Source: Ruminococcus sp. (lineage in GTDB: Bacteria; Bacillota; Clostridia; Oscillospirales; Ruminococcaceae). Taken from it: 12,506 bases of DNA. The notes beneath the pieces were generated by a model that saw only the letters and a list, made by a program, of their open reading frames with translations, searched no databases and was not told where the DNA came from. The stretch is from NCBI GenBank assembly GCA_019417865.1, contig DYCW01000217.1:1-12506 (forward strand). Reading direction: 5' to 3'. Position numbers and translations under genes: made by a program. Of the stretch, positions 6,741 through 12,506 are shown piece after piece (position 1 is the stretch's first letter; each line of letters opens with the position of its first letter).

Positions 6741-7460
6741 ATGCCTCGCTTTTTCTTAGAATCCATTGATGAAAAGGATATTCGTATCACTGGTGCAGAT
6801 GCCCATCACATTGGCTATGCCCTGCGGATGCGGGTAGGAGAACATCTCACTGTCTGTGCCAATAATACGGATTATGATTGTATCATCCAAAAAATTACAA
6901 AGGATACCATTTTCTTAGAAGCACAGTCCAGCCGACTCTGTGCGGCAGAACCAAGTGTTTTTGTCACACTTTATCAAGCCGTCCCGAAATCGGGTAAGCT
7001 GGAGGAAATCATTCAAAAATCCATCGAACTGGGAGTAAGTCGAATCGTACCAGTGCTGACAGCACGCTGTGTGGCACGTCCCACAAAAGAGGCATTTGCC
7101 AAAAAACTGCCACGGCTGCAAAAAATCGCAGAAGCAGCTGCCAAACAGTCTGGTCGGGGCAGCATTCCGGAAATTTCCGCCCTATACAGTGTGACAGAAG
7201 CACTGAAAGAATCGAAAACAGCAGACTGCGGTATTTTCTTATATGAAGGCGGCGGCGTGCGGTTTTCCGAAATCGCATTGGCAGGGGCAAAAAATATTGC
7301 ACTCTGGATTGGCAGTGAAGGCGGTTTTGACCCGAAAGAAGCAGAGGCTGCCAAAAACGCCGGTATGATTCCCGTTTGGCTCGGGGAACGAATCCTACGC
7401 TGTGAAACCGCTCCGCAGGCAGCACTCTCCATTTTAATGCATATGACTGACAACATGTAA
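6741..7460 (+). CDS. rsmE: 16S rRNA (uracil-1498-N3)-methyltransferase RsmE
   Basis: Cytoplasmic SPOUT-class methyltransferase that uses S-adenosylmethionine to methylate N3 of U1498 in 16S rRNA, near the decoding centre. Its 239 residues match the family length. An N-terminal PUA-like RNA-binding domain (1-70) includes HHIGYALRMRVGE. The SPOUT domain follows, with KSGKLEEIIQKSIELGV (83-99), the AAKQSGR region (133-139), the knot loop IGSEGGF (190-196) and LGERILRCETAPQAAL (214-229), the cofactor-binding knot. The start at 6741 has GGAAGG 7 nt upstream, and MPRFF is the usual N-terminus. In many Firmicutes the gene follows prmA; here it stands alone after a 430-bp gap. No terminator is visible before the next promoter at 7548, so read-through into the next gene is possible. 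Confidence 0.97.
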   Translation: MPRFFLESIDEKDIRITGADAHHIGYALRMRVGEHLTVCANNTDYDCIIQKITKDTIFLEAQSSRLCAAEPSVFVTLYQAVPKSGKLEEIIQKSIELGVSRIVPVLTARCVARPTKEAFAKKLPRLQKIAEAAAKQSGRGSIPEISALYSVTEALKESKTADCGIFLYEGGGVRFSEIALAGAKNIALWIGSEGGFDPKEAEAAKNAGMIPVWLGERILRCETAPQAALSILMHMTDNM

Positions 7461-7547
7461 AACAGTCCAACACGGTCCAAGTGCACCATACACAACAAAA
7501 ATCACAAAATTGTATCGTTTGGAAAGAGAAAAGAATTTGTAAAACGC

Positions 7548-7576
7548 TTGTATTTTTTTGAGCAACATGGTATAAT
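7548..7576 (+). promoter_or_regulatory. Promoter of the cysteine-rich protein gene
   Basis: TTGTAT (7548-7553), a 17-bp spacer with a T-run, and a perfect TATAAT (7571-7576). Transcription should start near 7583, giving a leader of about 97 nt. Confidence 0.85.
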
Positions 7577-7582
7577 AACAGT

Positions 7583-7679
7583 AAGACAGCAGCACTGCCG
7601 CAGAAGTGACCCTGTCAGTGAAAAAGACAAGCGAAAGAACCATTCAAAAATTTACATTCTGCGGAGAAAAGAGGAGCTT
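7583..7679 (+). promoter_or_regulatory. Leader of the cysteine-rich protein gene with possible RNA structure
   Basis: The leader contains CCGCAGA (7598-7604), complementary to TCTGCGG (7658-7664) just before the GAGGAG ribosome binding site (7671-7676). It also contains CCCTGTCAGT (7610-7619), identical to the 5' arm of the gene's own terminator (8009-8018). These pairings could shape translation or termination, but the arms are short and regulation is inference. Confidence 0.4.
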
Positions 7680-7985
7680 ATGAAAACACGTACCATTATA
7701 TCCATCATTATTGCAACGGCAACTGTTGTACTCGGCACAATTTTATTTGTCACCAAACTGCGTAAAAAGCATAGCTGCGGTTGTGAACTGGCTGGCACAG
7801 AAGATTGCCTTGGTGGCGAAGACTGCGGCTGTGACGGCACAGACGAACCATACTGTGAAACCACCTGCTGCTGCGACGCAGATGCCTGCACCAACGATGA
7901 GGATGACCTGAGCGACTGTGCATCTCTGGCAGCAGATAAGATGGAGCCGGAAGCTTCCGAAAATACCGATAAAGAAGACGAATAA
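7680..7985 (+). CDS. Membrane-anchored acidic cysteine-rich small protein
   Basis: Protein of 101 residues with one N-terminal span (about 6-25) and a basic stop (KLRKKH, 26-31). The rest is strongly acidic, with 11 cysteines in residues 33-80 (33, 35, 43, 49, 51, 59, 63, 64, 65, 70, 80), including CGC, CGC and a CCC triplet. The last 21 residues are Glu/Asp-rich and Cys-free. The span + basic patch + CxC layout recalls the short FeoB-associated Cys-rich membrane proteins, but it is longer and no feoB is near. The basic side favours a cytoplasmic Cys domain. Metal binding, metal storage or a redox role is plausible inference. The frame is open further upstream, but the ATG at 7680 has GAGGAG 3 nt before it and follows the promoter; spacing is tight, and GGAG at 7663-7666 is an alternative. 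It has its own terminator. Confidence 0.88.
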   Translation: MKTRTIISIIIATATVVLGTILFVTKLRKKHSCGCELAGTEDCLGGEDCGCDGTDEPYCETTCCCDADACTNDEDDLSDCASLAADKMEPEASENTDKEDE

Positions 7986-8008
7986 GTAGTGAATCTTGCA
8001 TATGCATT

Positions 8009-8040
8009 CCCTGTCAGTTCCGACTGACAGGGATTTTTTT
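8009..8040 (+). terminator. Intrinsic terminator of the cysteine-rich protein gene
   Basis: A perfect 10-bp stem CCCTGTCAGT (8009-8018) / ACTGACAGGG (8023-8032) with a TCCG loop, followed by A and seven T (8034-8040), 23 bp after the stop codon. Confidence 0.95.
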
Positions 8041-8051
8041 GCATTTATGTA

Positions 8052-8094
8052 CAAAAGGGATGTTCTCGCAATATCACAAAGAACATCCCTTTTG
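8052..8094 (-). terminator. Terminator hairpin after surface protein A
   Basis: A perfect 15-bp inverted repeat, C+AAAAGGGATGTTCT (8052-8066) with AGAACATCCCTTTT+G (8080-8094), around a 13-nt loop. It lies between convergent genes, 41 bp after the minus-strand stop at 8136. The A/T base of the stem supplies the T-run on the minus strand (CCCTTTTG); on the plus strand a poorer T-tract follows about 10 nt later. It may act in both directions. Confidence 0.75.
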
Positions 8095-8135
8095 ATCCCT
8101 CAAATTTTTTATTTTTCTATCAAAAAAGTATTTAT

Positions 8136-8924
8136 TTACTTTTTCTTTCTTCGGGTTACAGTAAAGGCAGCACCTGCCAAGGAAACAGCCGCAACTGCAC
8201 CCACCACAATTGCACCCACACTCAAATCTGCGGTTTGCGTCGGTGTTGCAACCGCAGTGGTCGTAACTGTTTCCGGTGCTTGCTGTGTCATTGGAACAGT
8301 TGTTGCGATCGCAGTGGTAGTAGTAACAACTGGTTCTCCCGCTGTTGTAGTCGTAGTTGCCGCTGCACCATCTTCATCCAGTCCCGTTACCGTAAAAGCA
8401 ACTGAAAAAGTCTGTGCAATCGCAGTGGTCTTGTCCAGATATCCTGCACCATTTGTGGTTGGATCACAAAGGGTAATCCGAACAGAGTCCAGACCGCCAT
8501 TCAGATAATCATAGTTGATCGCATTGGCACCCATGGTATACGGCAAAACGGTAGAACCCGCTCTTACTTCTGTAATATTAATATTCAAATTCGGAAAAGT
8601 ATCCTTAATCGGTTTGGTGTTAATCGGTTCTGGAAAACTAAAATCCAGATACATGTAATCCACACTGGATGCACTGCCGGAAACCGTCCAAGTAATGACA
8701 TACTCACCATTACTGTCCACATTTGCTGTTGTACTTTCAATGTCTTTATTGGTTTTTCCTACGCCATAATAAACATAGTTACTGTCATCCAACGAACCCG
8801 TCAATGTCGCTGTAATGCCTTCCACTGCCGAAACTTTGGTTGCAGTTGTAAGAGAAACCGCTCCGGCTGTCAAAGAAGCTGTCACCAAAACGGCAGCCAA
8901 AAAGCCTTTTATTTTTCGAGTCAT
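8136..8924 (-). CDS. Surface protein A: signal peptide, ectodomain, Thr-rich stalk, C-terminal anchor
   Basis: Exported protein of 262 residues, paralogous to its upstream neighbour (9243-10163). It has a Sec signal peptide (cleavage likely after VSA at 33) and an ectodomain of about 150 residues with VDYMYLDF, YTMGANAINYDY, VRITLCD and FTVTGLD, all matched in the paralogue. A Thr/Ala-rich stalk (about 186-226) follows, then PTQTAD (228-233), a hydrophobic segment (234-257) and the tail RRKKK. The end is built like a sortase signal, but PTQTAD stands where LPxTG would be. Without sortase the protein would stay anchored by the span. The ectodomain looks beta-rich; a cohesin-like or Ig-like fold is possible but unproven. 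The frame extends upstream to 8993, but GGAGGAG lies 7 nt before the ATG at 8924, and the shorter form has a proper signal peptide. The function is unknown. Confidence 0.9.
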   Translation of the reverse strand: MTRKIKGFLAAVLVTASLTAGAVSLTTATKVSAVEGITATLTGSLDDSNYVYYGVGKTNKDIESTTANVDSNGEYVITWTVSGSASSVDYMYLDFSFPEPINTKPIKDTFPNLNINITEVRAGSTVLPYTMGANAINYDYLNGGLDSVRITLCDPTTNGAGYLDKTTAIAQTFSVAFTVTGLDEDGAAATTTTTAGEPVVTTTTAIATTVPMTQQAPETVTTTAVATPTQTADLSVGAIVVGAVAAVSLAGAAFTVTRRKKK

Positions 8925-8954
8925 GAGATGTCTCCTCCATTCATCTATCTGTTT

Positions 8955-9014
8955 GCAGACGATGCACACCCCCTTGTGCACCCTCTCATGCACTCACTGT
9001 CATTCTTCGTCTGC
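8955..9014 (-). promoter_or_regulatory. Leader hairpin of surface protein A
   Basis: GCAGACGA (9014-9007 on the minus strand) pairs with TCGTCTGC (8962-8955). Inside lies a second hairpin TGCACA/TGTGCA (8980-8975 with 8968-8963) enclosing GGGGG. The outer GCAGAC/GTCTGC stem and a GGGGTG..GCA segment recur in the leader of the paralogue, so the structure has been kept while the loop changed. Confidence 0.55.
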
Positions 9015-9038
9015 ATTGCTTTTTCGATATCTGGAATT

Positions 9039-9107
9039 ATTATAGCATACTTTTTATTTTCTGTAAATGCACAATCTGCACAAATTAAAGCCTGATTTTT
9101 GTTCAAC
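9039..9107 (-). promoter_or_regulatory. Promoter and upstream boxes of surface protein A
   Basis: TTTACA (9067-9062), a 17-bp spacer ending TATGC and a perfect TATAAT (9044-9039) on the minus strand. Directly upstream are two TTGTGCA boxes with a 9-bp period (9083-9077 and 9074-9068) and then GTTGAACAAAAAT (9107-9095). All four elements recur at identical spacing before the paralogue (10249-10317). The predicted leader is about 108 nt. Confidence 0.85.
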
Positions 9108-9166
9108 ATTCTATATTTTCAAGCGTATTTCTACAAATTTCCGCCATTCTCGTCTTTTTGGATACA

Positions 9167-9198
9167 AGAACGCCCCTTGCAACGGCAAAGGGCATTCT
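9167..9198 (-). terminator. Hairpin after surface protein B, probable terminator
   Basis: On the minus strand AGAATGCCCTTTGC (9198-9185) pairs over 14 positions with GCAAGGGGCGTTCT (9180-9167) around a 4-nt loop, using two U-G pairs. On the plus strand those two positions become A-C mismatches, so the structure favours minus-strand RNA. It lies 44 bp after the stop of surface protein B. No good T-run follows (TTGTATCC), so termination may be weak, or it may be a 3'-end stabilising stem. Confidence 0.55.
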
Positions 9199-9242
9199 CT
9201 TCGGACATGCAAAGCACACTTTCCCGCAGATGCTGGATCTGC

Positions 9243-10163
9243 TTACTTTTTCTTTCTTCTGGTGATGGTAAATGCGGCACCTGCCAGAGAAATGGCGGCT
9301 GCTGCACCGACAACGATGGCACCTACACTGAGATCCGCAGTCTGCGTCGGCGTGGTAACACTTGTCGCAGACGGTGTACTGCTGCCGCCCTTGGCGGAAT
9401 AGGAATTATCCACCTTACCATTCGTATCATATGCACCATTCACATTCACAGTCGTGGTGGTAGTTTCCGTATTACTGGTGGTTGTAGTGGTGGTATTTGG
9501 GTCAACTGCTTCCAGACCACTTACCGTAAATACCACTTTCAAGTTATCTGTAATCTTTGCATCTTTTGCCAGATAACCGTCGCCCGTGCTGGCTGCATCG
9601 CACAGAGTAACCCGAACGCCCTTATTGCCGGCAGCATCGGTATAGTCATAGTTTACGGCAGCATCTGCCATTGTATAGACAACTTCTGTTGTCATATCGG
9701 TACCGGTGAGCACCTTTGTTGCTGTTACTTTAAAATCCGGGCAAAGTGCACGGATGGACTGGGTAGCATCCGGCAGTGTGAAGTCCAAATAAACGTAATC
9801 CACTGTTGTGGCGTCGTCCGTCAGCATACAGGAAATCTCATATGTATCTGCCTGGTTGTCGCTGCTGATGACAACATCCGTGGAAGGGAGATCGATATTA
9901 TCTCCATTAAAAGAGGCCCGCAACTTTGCATTTACCGTAACGATACTTGCGGGATCGACTGTTGTGGTGGTTTCCGTTGTAGTTTCACCGCCCAGTGCAT
10001 CTGTTGTAGTTGTCAGGGCATCGCCCTCATTCTGCACTGGTATCGTGGTAATATCTGTCGATTCTTCTGCTCGTACAGGAGCGGCTGTAAACGGCAGTGC
10101 ACCAACCATCAAAGAAGCCGCAAAGACAGAAGCAGTGAGAACGTTTTTCATTTCTTTTTTCAT
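9243..10163 (-). CDS. Surface protein B: signal peptide, two Thr-rich segments, ectodomain, C-terminal anchor
   Basis: Exported protein of 306 residues, tandem paralogue of surface protein A. It has a Sec signal peptide (cleavage likely after VRA at 32), a Thr-rich N-terminal segment (about 36-69, absent from A) and an ectodomain with VDYVYLDF, YTMADAAVNYDY, VRVTLCD, GYLAKD and FTVSGLE. A long Thr/Ser/Asn-rich stalk (about 205-270) leads to PTQTAD (272-277), a hydrophobic segment (278-301) and the tail RRKKK. The last 36 residues match those of A except at three positions, a higher conservation than in the ectodomain, so the anchor is under constraint or was recently copied. AAGGAG lies 7 nt before the ATG at 10163. 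It has its own promoter downstream of mfd, and the next promoter serves A, so the pair are separate units under matching control. Adhesion or carbohydrate-related roles are guesses. Confidence 0.92.
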   Translation of the reverse strand: MKKEMKNVLTASVFAASLMVGALPFTAAPVRAEESTDITTIPVQNEGDALTTTTDALGGETTTETTTTVDPASIVTVNAKLRASFNGDNIDLPSTDVVISSDNQADTYEISCMLTDDATTVDYVYLDFTLPDATQSIRALCPDFKVTATKVLTGTDMTTEVVYTMADAAVNYDYTDAAGNKGVRVTLCDAASTGDGYLAKDAKITDNLKVVFTVSGLEAVDPNTTTTTTSNTETTTTTVNVNGAYDTNGKVDNSYSAKGGSSTPSATSVTTPTQTADLSVGAIVVGAAAAISLAGAAFTITRRKKK

Positions 10164-10192
10164 AAAATGTCTCCTTCATTCAGATTCTGTGT

Positions 10193-10221
10193 GCAGACTA
10201 TGCACCCCATCTTCCGTCTGC
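10193..10221 (-). promoter_or_regulatory. Leader hairpin of surface protein B
   Basis: GCAGAC (10221-10216 on the minus strand) pairs with GTCTGC (10198-10193) around a loop containing GGGGTGCA. It ends about 29 nt before the ATG, just upstream of the ribosome binding site. Arms and loop motif match the larger hairpin before surface protein A. Confidence 0.5.
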
Positions 10222-10248
10222 AACGCTCTTATTCTTATGTTTAGGTTC

Positions 10249-10317
10249 ATTATAGCATACTTTTCAAATCCTGTAAATGCACAATTTGCACAAATTACGC
10301 TGACATTTTTGTTCAAC
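10249..10317 (-). promoter_or_regulatory. Promoter and upstream boxes of surface protein B
   Basis: TTTACA (10277-10272), a 17-bp spacer ending TATGC and TATAAT (10254-10249) on the minus strand. Two TTGTGCA boxes (10293-10287, 10284-10278) and GTTGAACAAAAAT (10317-10305) follow upstream. The 69 bp align without gaps to 9039-9107, with 57 identical positions by my count. The differences cluster in the spacer and between boxes. The predicted leader is about 79 nt. Confidence 0.85.
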
Positions 10318-10367
10318 TTTCCTTATTTTCAGCAAGAATCGCACGATTTTCCACTTTATTTTCTATT

Positions 10368-12506
10368 TTATTCCTTTTTTGTCCTGCTTGTATCCATAAT
10401 AGAAAGTACCGCCTGCATCTGCTCCAGCGGCAGCTGCTTCGGCTCAACTTGCACCCCAATATATGGTTTCTGCATGCCATTGAATACAATCTTTCCCCGA
10501 TACTGGCAGGCAAGTGCGGTAATTTGCTCCTGTGTGGGGTGCTCGATATAAAAATAAAGCGTATTGTTCCGCTGCGTGATTTCCGTAATTCCAAGCTGTG
10601 CTGCCTGATTTCGCAGCAATGCCACGGTCAATAATCCCAGAATCGCCTTTGGCGGTTCTCCGTAGCGGTCAATCAATTCATCCAGCAAATCCAAACGGTC
10701 TTCCTCTGTTGTAATTGCTGCAATCTTGCGATAAATATCCAACCGCTGACTCAGACTTTCCATATAAGTTTCCGGAATATGTGCCTCCATCTGCAAATCG
10801 ACCACGCACTCTGCGGTCTTCTGAATCGGCTCGCCCTTTTCTTCTGCAATGGCTTCATTCAGCAGCTGCAAATACATCTCGTAGCCGACTGCTTCCATAT
10901 GTCCATGCTGTCTGCCACCCAGCAAACTGCCTGCTCCCCGGATTTCCAGGTCTCTCATGGCAATCTGGAAACCGCTGCCGAACTGGGTAAACTCCCGCAT
11001 GGCTGTCAGACGCTTGGTGGCTTCTTCTGACAGCACCTGATCCCGCCGGAAGGTAAAATATGCATAACCCCTTCGATTGGAACGCCCCACTCTGCCTCGC
11101 AGCTGATACAGCTGCGACAAACCAAAGCAATCCGCCCGCTCAATAATCAGGGTATTGACGTTGGGAACATCCACGCCGGTTTCAATAATGGTCGTGCAGA
11201 TTAAAATATCAATTTCATATTCCACCAGCTGCCGCCAGATTTCCGCCAGTTCCTTTTCGTCCATCTGCCCATTGGCAATCGCAATTCTCGCCTCTGGCAT
11301 GACTTCCTGGAGTTTGGCTGCCGTCTGGGGCATCGTTTCGACCCGATTGTGGATATAGTACACCTGTCCGCCTCGTTTCATCTCCCGCCGCATCGCCTGC
11401 ACCAGTACGCCCAAATGGTATTCCATGACACAGGTCTGTACGGGATAACGATCCTGGGGCGGTTCCGCAATGACAGACATATCCCGAATGCCGCTCATTG
11501 CCATATTCAATGTCCGTGGAATTGGTGTGGCAGAAAGCGTCAGCATATCCACACCAGGAAACATCTCCTTGAATTTCTCCTTGTGTGCGACACCAAACCG
11601 CTGTTCTTCGTCCACAATTGCCAGTCCCAGTGCCTTAAACTGCACATCCTTCTGTACCACACGATGGGTGCCAATGACCAAATCTGCAACACCGGTGCGG
11701 ATTTTTTTCAGATTTTCTTTCGTCTGCTTCACGGAATTATAACGGGAGAGCAGCACCACATTGACCGGGAACGTCTCAAACCGCCGCAGTGCAGTCTGAT
11801 AATGCTGCATGGCAAGTACCGTGGTCGGTACTAAAATCGCACACTGTTTGCCGCTCAGAATACATTTCATGGCAGCCCGCAGTGCCACTTCTGTTTTTCC
11901 AAATCCCACATCGCCGCACAGCAACCGATCCATGGGGCGGGGACGCTCCATATCTGCCTTAATTTCCGCAATGGATTGCAGCTGGTCATCCGTTTCCATA
12001 TAGGGAAAGCGTGCTTCAAAATCGTTCTGGACACTGTCATCTGGATAGAATGCAAATCCTTCACTCTTTTCCCGCTTGGCATAGAGTGCAGTAAGTTCCT
12101 TCGCCATATCCTTGACAGCCCGTTTGACATTGTTTCGGGTTTTCTGCCAGTCTGCCGAGGAAAGGCAATTCAACTTGACCCCGCTGTCATCCCGTCCGCT
12201 GATATAACGGGATACCAGATCCATCTGGGTCACTGGCACATAGAGATTCTCATTGCCCCGATACTGAATGGTGATATAATCCTTGGTCATCCCCTCCAGT
12301 TCCAGCTTCCGAATCCCGAGGAACCGTCCAATTCCGTGCGTCGTGTGTACCACGAGATCCCCCGGTGACAGATCAGAGAGGCTATGCAGAGCCGCCCCCT
12401 CTTTATGCAGCCGTCGTTTCCGGCTGCTGGCACGCATGGTTCTGCCCTGTGTCATGACAACCGTCTGGGTTTCCGGACAACAATAGCCGCCGGATAAGCT
12501 GCCGGT
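10368..12506 (-). CDS. mfd: Transcription-repair coupling factor Mfd, C-terminal 712 residues (start outside window)
   Basis: ATP-dependent DNA translocase that removes RNA polymerase stalled at DNA lesions and recruits UvrA for nucleotide excision repair. Residues are counted here from the first visible in-frame Met (12455). The RNA-polymerase-interaction domain includes LSPGDLVVHTTHGIGRF (29-45) and YVPVTQMDLVSRY (72-84). The translocase has Walker A GDVGFGKTE (181-189), the DEEQ box (282-285), SATPIPRTL (308-316), TTIIETGVDVP (421-431) and QLRGRVGR (451-458). The TRCF-type C-terminal domain ends at residue 695. Mfd is about 1150-1180 residues, so about 450 N-terminal residues (the UvrB-like part) lie beyond 12506. 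The frame is open to the window edge, so the Met at 12455 is not the start. No terminator is visible between its stop and the promoter of surface protein B 50 bp downstream, so read-through is possible. Confidence 0.98.
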   Translation of the reverse strand, partial: TGSLSGGYCCPETQTVVMTQGRTMRASSRKRRLHKEGAALHSLSDLSPGDLVVHTTHGIGRFLGIRKLELEGMTKDYITIQYRGNENLYVPVTQMDLVSRYISGRDDSGVKLNCLSSADWQKTRNNVKRAVKDMAKELTALYAKREKSEGFAFYPDDSVQNDFEARFPYMETDDQLQSIAEIKADMERPRPMDRLLCGDVGFGKTEVALRAAMKCILSGKQCAILVPTTVLAMQHYQTALRRFETFPVNVVLLSRYNSVKQTKENLKKIRTGVADLVIGTHRVVQKDVQFKALGLAIVDEEQRFGVAHKEKFKEMFPGVDMLTLSATPIPRTLNMAMSGIRDMSVIAEPPQDRYPVQTCVMEYHLGVLVQAMRREMKRGGQVYYIHNRVETMPQTAAKLQEVMPEARIAIANGQMDEKELAEIWRQLVEYEIDILICTTIIETGVDVPNVNTLIIERADCFGLSQLYQLRGRVGRSNRRGYAYFTFRRDQVLSEEATKRLTAMREFTQFGSGFQIAMRDLEIRGAGSLLGGRQHGHMEAVGYEMYLQLLNEAIAEEKGEPIQKTAECVVDLQMEAHIPETYMESLSQRLDIYRKIAAITTEEDRLDLLDELIDRYGEPPKAILGLLTVALLRNQAAQLGITEITQRNNTLYFYIEHPTQEQITALACQYRGKIVFNGMQKPYIGVQVEPKQLPLEQMQAVLSIMDTSRTKKE

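Noticed and set aside
8925..8993. 23-residue N-terminal extension of surface protein A
   Set aside because: It would place residues before a good signal peptide and run through the leader hairpin; GGAGGAG directly precedes the ATG at 8924.
9440..9510. Simple-sequence stretch of GTG/GTT/GTA units
   Set aside because: Explained by runs of Thr codons in the stalk of surface protein B; not a regular tandem repeat or CRISPR.
9099..10244. 381-codon open frame on the plus strand opposite surface protein B
   Set aside because: Shadow of the minus-strand gene: Cys/Ile-rich, no domain, no ribosome binding site, and the opposite frame has a signal peptide, paralogue and promoter.
10331..10352. Short palindrome AATCGCACGATT after mfd as a terminator
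   Set aside because: Only about four base pairs can form with a workable loop and no T-run follows on the minus strand.

Overview
The window reads as chromosomal DNA of a low-to-mid G+C Gram-positive bacterium, most likely a Ruminococcus-like member of the Oscillospirales/Clostridia. The pointers are strong AGGAGG-type ribosome binding sites, textbook TTGACA-17-TATAAT promoters, tRNAs with encoded CCA, a YfhO-family membrane protein, a lipobox lipoprotein, and Thr-rich surface proteins with a C-terminal anchor. The genus is inferred from overall character, not from a marker gene. I see no transposase, phage gene, toxin-antitoxin pair, CRISPR array or restriction system.

Layout. Positions 1-898 (minus) hold the first half of the translation GTPase TypA/BipA, cut by the window edge. 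Upstream of it on the same strand lie tRNA-Tyr and tRNA-Thr (one unit, one promoter, one terminator) and tRNA-Pro (its own promoter, leader hairpin and terminator). Next is a 1018-residue YfhO-family membrane protein (1757-4813, minus) whose promoter carries two near-identical palindromic boxes 36 bp apart. About 620 bp separate its start from the next gene on the plus strand. That gap contains a block rich in complementary arms (about 4993-5310), either a structured RNA or a dispersed repeat.

The middle part has a 92-residue single-span membrane protein (plus) whose 3' end overlaps that of a convergent lipoprotein gene by 68 bp. Then come rsmE (16S rRNA m3U1498 methyltransferase, plus) and a 101-residue membrane-anchored acidic protein with 11 cysteines, which has its own promoter, leader and terminator.

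The last part holds two tandem paralogous surface proteins (8136-8924 and 9243-10163, minus). They have signal peptides, a homologous ectodomain, Thr-rich stalks and nearly identical C-terminal anchors. Their promoter regions align without gaps over 69 bp, and both leaders carry a GCAGAC...GTCTGC stem. The window ends inside mfd, the transcription-repair coupling factor; its RNA-polymerase-binding domain, translocase and C-terminal domain are visible.

How the genes fit together. typA, the tRNAs, rsmE and mfd are housekeeping genes of translation and repair. The others (YfhO-like protein, lipoprotein, single-span proteins, two surface proteins) are cell-envelope genes, most with their own promoters, so this is a string of small independent units, not one operon. 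The most unusual material is the paralogous surface-protein pair with its twinned control region, the cysteine-rich protein, and the structured intergenic block. I found no clear new multi-gene system.
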